From positions 1 to 64,000 of the forward strand of contig NZ_JAFMVC010000023.1 in assembly GCF_025499605.1 (NCBI RefSeq): a stretch of DNA of 64,000 nucleotides, read 5' to 3'. Positions 46,402-54,560 of the stretch are shown here, piece by piece (the stretch's first letter is position 1; each line of letters starts with the position of its first letter). The notes beneath the pieces were generated by a model that was given only the letters and a program-made list of their open reading frames with translations, made no database searches and had not been told where the DNA came from. The DNA is from Carboxylicivirga litoralis (GTDB lineage: Bacteria; Bacteroidota; Bacteroidia; Bacteroidales; Marinilabiliaceae). The position numbers were made by a program, and so were the translations under genes.

Positions 46402-48447
46402 ATGAAGACAATCAATTTGTTTAATAGAAGTAATCTTTGCTTTAAGCACTGGAATGGAGAGAATTATGCTGTTTTTAACAGCCTTAAAAAAGTAATGAAA
46501 ATAGGAGCATTGGCAGCTACTTATCTAAGTGTTTTTGGCTTTCATCAAACATTTGCACAAACAGATACAGCTTCAATCAATAAAAAAATAAATCTCGAAG
46601 AGGTGGAGGTCTCCGCTCGCCGAACAACATCGGTGTATTCCGAGGTAGGGCGGGTGTTACATGTTATCCCGCGTAAGGAGATAGAAGCACTGCCGGTGTA
46701 TAGCGTTCAGGATTTGCTCAGGTATGCCATGAATGTGGATGTGCGGCAACGAGGCCCTTTAGGTATTCAAGCCGATGTAAGCATCCGCGGTGGTTCGTTC
46801 GACCAGGTGATGATACTCTTTAACGGTATTAATGTTACCGACCCGCAAACCGGCCATTTGAGTTTAAACCTGCCGGTTGACATGCAAAGTATTGAACGCG
46901 TTGAAATATTAGAAGGGCCAGGAGCCCGTGTTTATGGTCCCGGTGCTTTTAGTGGCGCCATTAACTTTGTAACCGGCACTAAAACAAAGAATAATATAAC
47001 TGCGAATGTATTAACAGGACAACATGGTTTATATAATGCTTCGGTCAATGCTACAGTTAAAACCGGTAAGCTCAAAAACTACGTAGCTGCCAGCACCGCC
47101 TCAAGTGATGGGTATATTGATAATACCGACTTCAAAAATCACAGCATTTTCTACCAAGGGCAATTAAATTTTGGACAGGAAAAATTAGATGTCCAGATAG
47201 GGCATAATGATAAGGCTTTTGGGGCCAATGCTTTTTACACACCTAAGTACCCTAATCAGTTTGAGCAAAACAAAACCACCTTTGCATCCATAAAGTTAAC
47301 AGCTGGTGATAAATTAAAAATTACGCCGGCAATGTATTGGCGTCGTCATCAGGATCGATTTGAATTATTTCGTAATAACCCGGCATCGTGGTACACCAGT
47401 CATAACTATCATTTAACCGATGTATTTGGTGGAAGTTTTAATGCGGTGATTCCCTGGGAGGCCGGAAAAACATCTGTTGGAGGCGAGGTGCGTAGCGAAA
47501 ATGTCTGGAGTAATGTGTTAGGCTATGAAATGGATGAGCCTAAAGATGTACCGGGTGAAGATGCACAGTTTACCAAGTCGTACCAGCGAACCAATGTATC
47601 AACTTTTATTGAGCATGTATATACTTACCAGCGATTTTCAATTTCGGGAGGTTTATTAATCAACTATAACACAGGTTTGGATTTTAAAGCGGATTTCTTT
47701 CCGGGACTTGATGTGAGTTATTGGGTGAGCAATGAAGTAAAGGTTTTTGGTAGTGCCAATAAAACACTACGCATGCCTACGTTTACCGATTTGTTTTACG
47801 ATGGGCCAAGCAATATCGGAAACCCAAACTTAAAGCCTGAAGAGGCGATTACATACGAGGCGGGTATTAAGACGGTTAACAATTGGTTAAATGGTCAGGC
47901 CAGCGTTTACTACCGCCAGGGCGAAAACCTGATTGACTGGGGACGATTACCTGGTGATGTCGAATATTCAACGCGAAACTTATCTGATGTAAATTCGCTT
48001 GGGTTTCAGGTCCAAGGGCGCATTAATATTTTTGAACTAATTGGGCGAAACCCTTTCAATACATTGGAAGTAGGTTATGCCCATATTGACCAGGATAAAA
48101 CCATGCCCGATAATTACGAGTCGGCCTATGTGGAGGATTATTTAAAGCACAAATTAAATATTGGTCTTCATGCCCGATTGATTGACCGTCTAGGCTTATC
48201 AGTTAATGCTTTGTATCAGGATAGAGAAGGAGAGTACATTGCTTTTACCGATGGTACTTATGATGAAATACCAACCAGCTACCAACCATTTTGGCTAACC
48301 GATGTGCGCCTGCAGTGGTCGGCAGATACATATAAAATATTTATAGATGCCAACAATGTGTTTGATGAGCAATATTACGATTTGGGTAATGTTGTGCAGC
48401 CAGGGCGCTGGATTAAAGCAGGAGTTCGAGTTAGTTTGAACCTATAA
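46402..48447 (+). CDS. TonB-dependent outer-membrane receptor
   Basis: A 681-residue receptor. The start includes an unusual ~45-residue leader (NRSNLCFKHWNGENYAVFNS), then a hydrophobic segment ending FAQ, a pattern known for BtuB-like receptors of Bacteroidota. The TonB box region (NLEEVEVSARR) and plug domain (SVQDLLRYAMNVDVRQRGP, ADVSIRGGSFDQVMILFNGINV, RVEILEGPGARVYGPGAFSGAINFVTG) are clear. The barrel ends with YYDLGNVVQPGRWIKAGVRVSLNL, with a terminal aromatic-poor strand. The ligand is unknown, although cobamide or siderophore-like compounds are possible. No partner SusD gene is present. A terminator follows. Confidence 0.92.
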   Translation: MKTINLFNRSNLCFKHWNGENYAVFNSLKKVMKIGALAATYLSVFGFHQTFAQTDTASINKKINLEEVEVSARRTTSVYSEVGRVLHVIPRKEIEALPVYSVQDLLRYAMNVDVRQRGPLGIQADVSIRGGSFDQVMILFNGINVTDPQTGHLSLNLPVDMQSIERVEILEGPGARVYGPGAFSGAINFVTGTKTKNNITANVLTGQHGLYNASVNATVKTGKLKNYVAASTASSDGYIDNTDFKNHSIFYQGQLNFGQEKLDVQIGHNDKAFGANAFYTPKYPNQFEQNKTTFASIKLTAGDKLKITPAMYWRRHQDRFELFRNNPASWYTSHNYHLTDVFGGSFNAVIPWEAGKTSVGGEVRSENVWSNVLGYEMDEPKDVPGEDAQFTKSYQRTNVSTFIEHVYTYQRFSISGGLLINYNTGLDFKADFFPGLDVSYWVSNEVKVFGSANKTLRMPTFTDLFYDGPSNIGNPNLKPEEAITYEAGIKTVNNWLNGQASVYYRQGENLIDWGRLPGDVEYSTRNLSDVNSLGFQVQGRINIFELIGRNPFNTLEVGYAHIDQDKTMPDNYESAYVEDYLKHKLNIGLHARLIDRLGLSVNALYQDREGEYIAFTDGTYDEIPTSYQPFWLTDVRLQWSADTYKIFIDANNVFDEQYYDLGNVVQPGRWIKAGVRVSLNL

Positions 48448-48471
48448 AAATAGAAGCAGACAATTGTACTA

Positions 48472-48503
48472 ACCCGTTTGATTATAGTCAGACGGGTTTT
48501 TTG
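48472..48503 (+). terminator. Terminator of the TonB-dependent receptor
   Basis: ACCCGT pairs with ACGGGT, extended by TTGA and TCAG, around ATTATAG, followed by TTTTT. Confidence 0.85.
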
Positions 48504-48510
48504 TAGACAT

Positions 48511-50346
48511 TTACTTTTCCCGCTTTACTATCATCTCGCAATTTTTGCAATCGAATTCCAGGCGATAGTTATCTTTTTTATTATAAAGCGTTAGTGGTAA
48601 GAGCTTACGTACTTCTGGATGTTCCTTAAGGCATTGGTTATTCATGTATAACACGCAATGTTTGGTGCGCATCAGTTCAGCGCCTTTTATATTGGTTTGT
48701 TTCTCAAAGCCCCAATCACTCTTTTTAACACCATGACGGGCATAAAAATGTTGAGCTTTTTCGTTGATGATATTAGCCGTGTAGTTTAATTCTATTTTAG
48801 GAAAAGGCACAGAATTAGGCTTGAACACGGTGTCTTTTGGCCTGAAATGCATTCGTCGTTTGGTTTCGTGCTTTTCGATTAAAAGTCGTCTTGCTGCATT
48901 CAGTTCTTTGGCCTGGAAAAACCAATCGTTTTTTAAGTTAATTCGAACATTGTCAGGATGAAAAACCGTATTGCCCAGTTTGCTTATTTGTATCTTTATC
49001 TGGTCTAGTGCACGTTCAGGATTATTGGCGGTGCTCGGAGTTAAATCGCAAATAATGCTCGTTTCAAGTTGGTTGGCATCTCTTATTGATAGCTCAAATT
49101 GATTGTCTTTTTCAACAAAAAGAATATCGACGGGAATGGTGCGTTGACTGTTATTTTTTGCAACAGCATCAGTAAATGCCTTATCGAAGTTTCGATAAAG
49201 TAACATGCCTTTTGCAATACCTTTCATGTTGTTGGGATAAATTTTATTGCCCTCTATCTTATTTATTAAAACACCATTTAATTCCTTGTTTTTTGTGAAG
49301 TAGGTGAGTCCATCACCATTAGTCAGTTTTTCGTTTGAACTGATTACAAAATGGTCTTTGGCAACAAATTTCACTTGACCCAGTTCTTCGCCTATGTTTT
49401 TAGGAGAATCAATGGACCAGATGCCTTTTTCGCGGCCATTAACAAAGTAGTTGGTAAAACCACGATTAAAGCTTTTGGTGGCATCTGCCTTAAAACTTGT
49501 ATGTGATAAACCCGACGATGCTCGTTTTATATCATTTCTTTTCTTCAGAATGGAATCGATGATTTGTCTGTAATGCGCTGTGATATTGGCCACATAATCT
49601 TTGTCCTTCAGTCGCCCTTCAATTTTAAAAGAAGTAATGCCTGCATCAATCAGTGCTTCAATGTGTGATGTCAGGTTAAGGTCTTTGAGTGAAAGCAAGT
49701 GTTTATCCTTATATATGTTGATGCCATTCTTGTCTTTCAGGCTGTATTTTAAACGACATGGTTGGGCACATTCGCCGCGGTTGGCACTGCGTTTATTAAT
49801 GGAAGCACTCATATAACATTGTCCACTATAGCAAACGCACAAAGCACCATGAATAAAATATTCAAGGGGAACAGAGGTGTCCTGCTTGATTTCTTTTATC
49901 TGTTCAATTGATAATTCGCGGGCCAATACTACTTGCGAAAAACCGACGTCCTCCAGAAACTTAACCTTTTCAACGGTTCGATTATCAGTTTGCGTGCTGG
50001 CATGTATTTCAATAGAAGGGAGTTTTGTTTCCAGTAGGCCCATATCTTGAATAATGACGGCATCAGCTCCTATTTTATAAATAGCATGGATCAGTTGATT
50101 GGCTTCATCTATTTCGTGGTCAAATAGTAACGTGTTAAGTGTAATGTAAACCTTAACGCCAAATAAGTGCGCATAGTTAATGAGTTCTTCAATATCGCTC
50201 AATGAATTACCTGCATTTTTGCGAGCGCCAAAGCCTGGACCTCCAATGTAAACAGCATCTGCACCATGCTTAATAGCTGCCATTCCACATTCCAGATTTT
50301 TTGCCGGAGAAAGTAGTTCAATTGTTCTGTATTGTGGGCTGTTCAT
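48511..50346 (-). CDS. Peptidase U32 family protein (RlhA/TrhP-like RNA hydroxylase)
   Basis: A 611-residue member of the U32 family. In E. coli, U32 proteins RlhA and TrhP hydroxylate rRNA or tRNA bases using prephenate, rather than acting as peptidases. The N-terminal TIM-barrel is seen in ELLSPAKNLECGMAAI, GADAVYIGG and VYITLNTL. The Fe-S cysteines are visible as C170/C172, C177 (GALCVCYSGQC), C193 and C197 (GECAQPC). The ~300 C-terminal residues include an unassigned domain and a second Cys cluster near the end (HCVLYMNNQC, CKNCEM). The size is close to RlhA. Which RNA it modifies cannot be read from sequence. It is divergent from the SLC13-type gene with only 31 bases between starts. Confidence 0.85.
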   Translation of the reverse strand: MNSPQYRTIELLSPAKNLECGMAAIKHGADAVYIGGPGFGARKNAGNSLSDIEELINYAHLFGVKVYITLNTLLFDHEIDEANQLIHAIYKIGADAVIIQDMGLLETKLPSIEIHASTQTDNRTVEKVKFLEDVGFSQVVLARELSIEQIKEIKQDTSVPLEYFIHGALCVCYSGQCYMSASINKRSANRGECAQPCRLKYSLKDKNGINIYKDKHLLSLKDLNLTSHIEALIDAGITSFKIEGRLKDKDYVANITAHYRQIIDSILKKRNDIKRASSGLSHTSFKADATKSFNRGFTNYFVNGREKGIWSIDSPKNIGEELGQVKFVAKDHFVISSNEKLTNGDGLTYFTKNKELNGVLINKIEGNKIYPNNMKGIAKGMLLYRNFDKAFTDAVAKNNSQRTIPVDILFVEKDNQFELSIRDANQLETSIICDLTPSTANNPERALDQIKIQISKLGNTVFHPDNVRINLKNDWFFQAKELNAARRLLIEKHETKRRMHFRPKDTVFKPNSVPFPKIELNYTANIINEKAQHFYARHGVKKSDWGFEKQTNIKGAELMRTKHCVLYMNNQCLKEHPEVRKLLPLTLYNKKDNYRLEFDCKNCEMIVKREK

Positions 50347-50377
50347 TGATTTTTATTTAGCTTAATATACGACCTGA

Positions 50378-52264
50378 ATGGGTATTTACGTTATAATTTA
50401 TATTTTTGCTTTGATACTATTTGCTCATGTGTGTGCAAAAGTAACATATTTATTTGACCCGAATCAGATGCCAGGTTTAGACGTAATTGTTGTTTTTGTT
50501 GTAATCGCTTTTATCCTTCTTTCGCTTTATCGCGAGTGGATGGGTGCTGCTTTTACATTTTTTATTGCGGTAATGGTTCTGGGTATCTTTAAAATACTGA
50601 CACCAGGCGAAATATTGGCTGGATTTGCCAATGAGCAGATTGCCGTTATAATTATGCTGCTGTTGCTTGGTGATGCTATTCGGCAAACATCTGTTATTGA
50701 AATATTCTTTGCGAAGATTTTTCCAGCATCATCTACTTACAAAGGATTTCTGGCGCGCATGATGTTATGGGTAGGCGGTTTCTCAGCATTTCTGAATAAT
50801 ACACCACTTGTAGCCGTGATGATGCCCTATGTGCATCAATGGAGTAAGCGCAATAATATTTCTTCGTCGAAACTTCTTATACCCTTATCATATGCCGCTA
50901 TTTTAGGTGGTTGTGTCACACTAATTGGTACATCAACCAACCTGATTGTTAGTGGGATGGTTATCGACCAAGACATAATTCCGGACATGGCACCCCTGGA
51001 GATGTTTGATTTTCTCTGGGTTGGATTACCTATGTTGGTCATCGGTTTCTTGTATCTGTATATCTTCAGTTATAAGCTGTTGCCAAGCAGGGCATCGGCT
51101 CTTGAGGATTTTAATGACTCTGAGCGGAAGTATCTGGTAGAAGCTGAAATAAGAAGTAATTCAGGGTTGATTGGGAAAGTTGTTAAGGACGTGGATTTCA
51201 AGGGTAAATATGGATTATTAGTTGTTGAAATATGCCGGGGTAAACAAATTATTCAGATAAGAGAGGGGAATTTTGTATTGCGTGAAGGCGATGTCTTGCG
51301 TTTTGCAGGTGAGCAAAATAATATAGCTGGTTTATTATCTGAAAACAGTGATTTAACGGTGCCGTCGGTGGGCATGATGTCAAAGCTAAAGCGTTCGCAA
51401 ATTGTTGAGATCGTTATCTCCCATAATAGTTCGCTTATTACCAAGCAGGTAAAAGATATATATTTTAGAGGAAAATATGATTCAGCGCTGTTGGCTATAC
51501 ACCGTAATGGTGAACGAATAAAAGGAGGCATCGATGATGTGAAACTAAAAGCAGGTGACGTTTTGCTATTGTTAGCTGGTGATAACTTTACCAGTCATCT
51601 CCAAAACGAGATTGATTTCTATGTTATCTCGCGTGTGAAAGAATTACGAAAACCGGAGAAATACAAAATATGGGCATTGTTTGGAGGTACGCTCATGGCA
51701 ATATTTTTAGCAGCGGTTAAGTTGGTACCATTGTTTCTAGGGTTGCTGATTGTTTTAGCCATGATTAATATTCTCAAGGTGGTTTCCTCTAAAGACTTAC
51801 CTAAAAGCATTGATTATAATCTGGGTGTTATCATTGCGTTGTCATTGGCGCTTGGTACAGCCATGATTAAAACTGGTGTGGCCGACATGATTGCCAATTC
51901 CGTTATTCGGGTGTTTTTACCTTTCGGGCGCGTATGGTTATTGGTAGGAATATACCTGATAACAACCCTCTTAGCGGCGTATATAACCAATAAAGCAGCG
52001 GTGGCTATTATGTTTCCAATTGCCATTACAGCTGCCAAAAACCTGACCCATGACCCAATGCCATTTGTTTTGGTTGTGTCTTTTGCGGCAGCAGCTAACT
52101 TCCTGACACCTATTGGTTATCAAACCAACCTGATGGTGTATGGTCCTGGTGGTTATAACTTTAAGGATTTCTTTAAGATTGGCCTGCCCCTTACCATTAT
52201 CTATATGGTGGTTACAATAGCAATATTAAGCTATATGTACTTCCCAAATGAATTATTCTCATAG
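50378..52264 (+). CDS. SLC13-family permease with two TrkA-C (RCK_C) domains
   Basis: A 628-residue membrane protein. The first half has several TM segments with the SLC13/DASS motif VTLIGTSTNLIVSG, then two soluble TrkA-C/RCK_C domains (~243-310 and ~333-405, each with the GDVL strand near the end), then the second TM half ending in ASFAAANFLTPIGYQTN-like VVSFAAAANFLTPIGYQTNL. The family carries dicarboxylates, sulfate or similar anions; the substrate is not known. The first ATG at 50378 lies 31 bases from the divergent U32 start and adds a hydrophobic 30-residue extension; an ATG at 50468 gives the common family start. Confidence 0.88.
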   Translation: MGIYVIIYIFALILFAHVCAKVTYLFDPNQMPGLDVIVVFVVIAFILLSLYREWMGAAFTFFIAVMVLGIFKILTPGEILAGFANEQIAVIIMLLLLGDAIRQTSVIEIFFAKIFPASSTYKGFLARMMLWVGGFSAFLNNTPLVAVMMPYVHQWSKRNNISSSKLLIPLSYAAILGGCVTLIGTSTNLIVSGMVIDQDIIPDMAPLEMFDFLWVGLPMLVIGFLYLYIFSYKLLPSRASALEDFNDSERKYLVEAEIRSNSGLIGKVVKDVDFKGKYGLLVVEICRGKQIIQIREGNFVLREGDVLRFAGEQNNIAGLLSENSDLTVPSVGMMSKLKRSQIVEIVISHNSSLITKQVKDIYFRGKYDSALLAIHRNGERIKGGIDDVKLKAGDVLLLLAGDNFTSHLQNEIDFYVISRVKELRKPEKYKIWALFGGTLMAIFLAAVKLVPLFLGLLIVLAMINILKVVSSKDLPKSIDYNLGVIIALSLALGTAMIKTGVADMIANSVIRVFLPFGRVWLLVGIYLITTLLAAYITNKAAVAIMFPIAITAAKNLTHDPMPFVLVVSFAAAANFLTPIGYQTNLMVYGPGGYNFKDFFKIGLPLTIIYMVVTIAILSYMYFPNELFS

Positions 52265-52267
52265 CAA

Positions 52268-52297
52268 AAAGGCTGCCCGTATTATCGAACAGCCTTT
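52268..52297 (+). terminator. Possible terminator of the SLC13-type gene
   Basis: AAAGGCTG pairs with CAGCCTTT around a 14-base loop, followed by AATAATTTT. The T run is weak. Confidence 0.5.
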
Positions 52298-52320
52298 AAT
52301 AATTTTATGTGGTACTCGGG

Positions 52321-53040
52321 TTAATAATGGCCCAATAGCTTGGCCACTTTATCTACCTGTTTACTTTTATTAGGATCGATTGGTTTGTTGCTACTCTTAG
52401 CTTTCAGCATTTCTTTGCGCAATTCGACAAAGGCTTTTGAAACTTCTGACATGTTTTGCTGGCTTTTTACCAATTGACGTTCCATTTCTTTAAGTTGTGC
52501 CGATTGAGTGTCTAGTTGCTTTTGAATTTCAACGCGCTCAAGCCCGGCAGAACTGGCTTTTTTCTGCGATTCTCTTAATTCGTCCTGTAATATTTTATTA
52601 CGCTCTTTAGCCAGTTGCAAAGAGTAGTTTAAACTCGCGGTATCACGTTTAAGAATATTAACGGTACGCATCGTTTGAGTTAATTCTTCATTGGCTAAAT
52701 ACGAGTCGGCTTCTTTAGCTTTGAAATTCTTCATCGTCTGGTCCAGCTTAGTACTCAGTTCTTCACTTTCGTCCTTAAGTTGGGTAACCATTATCATCAA
52801 ATCCGAAATTTCATCCGTTTTTAAAGCATTGCTTTTGCCAAAGTCATCTTTCATGCTTTCATAATCAGATATGGCATTTTCAAGATTGACTTGTAACTTT
52901 TGGCTTTCGGTTGTTTTTTTATCAAGGTCCTTTTCTAACTGGCTGTTTTCAAGTAAAAGAGCGTCGTATTTCTTTTTCGATACAACGCAGCTACTCAATG
53001 ACAAAACGAGTGCTGTTAACACAAATAATACTCTAGTCAT
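52321..53040 (-). CDS. Coiled-coil lipoprotein
   Basis: A 239-residue lipoprotein with lipobox SLSSC (Cys18). Residues ~25-210 are almost entirely heptad-rich coiled coil (KKYDALLLENSQLEKDLDKK, ERVEIQKQLDTQSAQLKEME), ending with a short basic tail. This is the N-terminal layout of Bacteroidota OmpA-type lipoproteins, but the OmpA peptidoglycan-binding domain is absent. I infer an envelope-spanning structural or scaffold role. There are no close neighbours on the same strand. Confidence 0.7.
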   Translation of the reverse strand: MTRVLFVLTALVLSLSSCVVSKKKYDALLLENSQLEKDLDKKTTESQKLQVNLENAISDYESMKDDFGKSNALKTDEISDLMIMVTQLKDESEELSTKLDQTMKNFKAKEADSYLANEELTQTMRTVNILKRDTASLNYSLQLAKERNKILQDELRESQKKASSAGLERVEIQKQLDTQSAQLKEMERQLVKSQQNMSEVSKAFVELRKEMLKAKSSNKPIDPNKSKQVDKVAKLLGHY

Positions 53041-53342
53041 ATTTCATCGTTTTAATGTAATTTCAATAATTTAAGCAGGTATTTGACTTTAAATATACCT
53101 TAAAAGAACAGAAATCCTTCGTTGAATAAAAATCATTTCTCAAATTTAATATTTAAAATACCAAGGGGTGAACAATCAAAATCTGTGCCTAAAATGATGA
53201 GTTAGGTTGATTAGGGACGAATTGGTATTATATGTAGTTATTAAATTTTAGGAACGATTATTGTTTATGTTCGCGGGCAAAAGAAAAATAGTATCTTAAC
53301 CACTAATTTAACGTGATTCGGAATAAACTAAAAACTAATAAT
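53041..53342. other. Divergent intergenic region
   Basis: 302 bases between the coiled-coil lipoprotein gene and the CarboxypepD_reg-like gene. AT-rich, with no RNA gene, hairpin or clear promoter box that I can support. Confidence 0.45.
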
Positions 53343-54482
53343 ATGCTTTTAAAAAAGATTAATACTAGTTTAGTTCTAATGGCCATGCTATTTGTAAGCT
53401 CGGGTGTGTTGGCTCAAAATATTGATATTAAAGGTCGTATCGTTGATGCTGAAACTAACAATCCGGTTGAGTTTGCAAACATTGGAGTTGTTGGGACGTA
53501 TCTGGGAACGGCATCTGACTTTGATGGATACTACCAGTTAAGTATAGGAGAGGAGTTCGCTAATTTTAAGGTCCAAATTTCTGCTGTTGGCTATAAAGTA
53601 AAGGAGTTTACGGTAGATGAGTTGAATGTATTGAATGGTGAATCAATAAAATTGTTCAGCCAGACATACGGTATTCAGGCTGTTGATGTAAAAGCCGATT
53701 CGAAGCGTCTTTATGGCATTGTTAAAACGGCTGCTAATATCATTGAAGATTCGTATGAAAATGCCTATTCTGCCAACGTTTACCTTGAACAGGTTATGAA
53801 CGGTGAAAAAACAGAGGCTGTTATTCGCTACTCAGATGAGAAGGGGTATGGCAATCGCTCACTGGCATCGGTATATGAAAGTCGTGGTTTTGAAGTAAAG
53901 GAAGTAAGACGCGATTATGAGGTGTCGCCTATTAAAAAAGGCATGATTCACGCCAATGATTTGCTTGCCTTCGATATTGTGCGTCAGCGTGGTAATGTTT
54001 TGGATATTGCTTTTGTTAATGACTATGAATTGACGCTTGCAGAGGAATCAGTTGTTAATGGAGATTCGGTTTGGGTAATCAATTACAAACTTAATACTCC
54101 GAATGTGGCCAATACCGGTGATGCTTATTGCAAATCGTACGCTGGTGTTATTGTTATTCGTCAAAACGACTATTCAATTGTGACGAACGAACTGGAATAT
54201 ACCTCGAAGGGTTTTTTCCATGCTGGACGTGACGCCTATCGTAGCAATACTGACGGTGATGATTATACCTGTAAAGTAACCGTGAACTACAGAAAAACCG
54301 CAAATAACAAATATGCTTTAAGCAAAATCAGATACGAAGGTGAGGGTGATGGAACTTCTTTAAAAGCGAGTTGGGTAGTTTATGACTATGCAACTTTTAA
54401 ATCGGGAACTGATAAAACATTTTATACCGATAAAGCAGAAAACAAAGATTTCTGGAGTCGTTTCAGTTTGCCTTCAGAATAA
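53343..54482 (+). CDS. Exported protein with carboxypeptidase-regulatory-like domain
   Basis: A 379-residue exported protein. I start at the ATG before LLKKINTSL, giving a signal peptide of ~25 residues ending VLAQ; the frame is open 30 bases upstream from a GTG. Residues ~28-110 form a CarboxypepD_reg-like beta-sandwich (IDIKGRIVDAETNNPVEFANI, DFDGYYQLSIG, ISAVGYK), the same module seen at the N-terminus of SusC-type receptors. Here no receptor follows; the remaining ~270 residues form an unassigned DUF. It may be an outer-membrane-associated protein. A strong terminator follows. Confidence 0.75.
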   Translation: MLLKKINTSLVLMAMLFVSSGVLAQNIDIKGRIVDAETNNPVEFANIGVVGTYLGTASDFDGYYQLSIGEEFANFKVQISAVGYKVKEFTVDELNVLNGESIKLFSQTYGIQAVDVKADSKRLYGIVKTAANIIEDSYENAYSANVYLEQVMNGEKTEAVIRYSDEKGYGNRSLASVYESRGFEVKEVRRDYEVSPIKKGMIHANDLLAFDIVRQRGNVLDIAFVNDYELTLAEESVVNGDSVWVINYKLNTPNVANTGDAYCKSYAGVIVIRQNDYSIVTNELEYTSKGFFHAGRDAYRSNTDGDDYTCKVTVNYRKTANNKYALSKIRYEGEGDGTSLKASWVVYDYATFKSGTDKTFYTDKAENKDFWSRFSLPSE

Positions 54483-54503
54483 AGGGATATGTTTAAGGAA
54501 AGT

Positions 54504-54540
54504 AAAAAGGGGATTTGCTCAATGGCTAAATCCCCTTTTT
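54504..54540. terminator. Bidirectional terminator
   Basis: AAAAAGGGGATTT pairs with AAATCCCCTTTTT (13 bp), with a further GC/GC pair near the loop. It lies between the two converging genes and has A/T runs on both sides, so it could serve both. Confidence 0.88.
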
Positions 54541-54560
54541 ACGTTGTTGATAGATGTATT

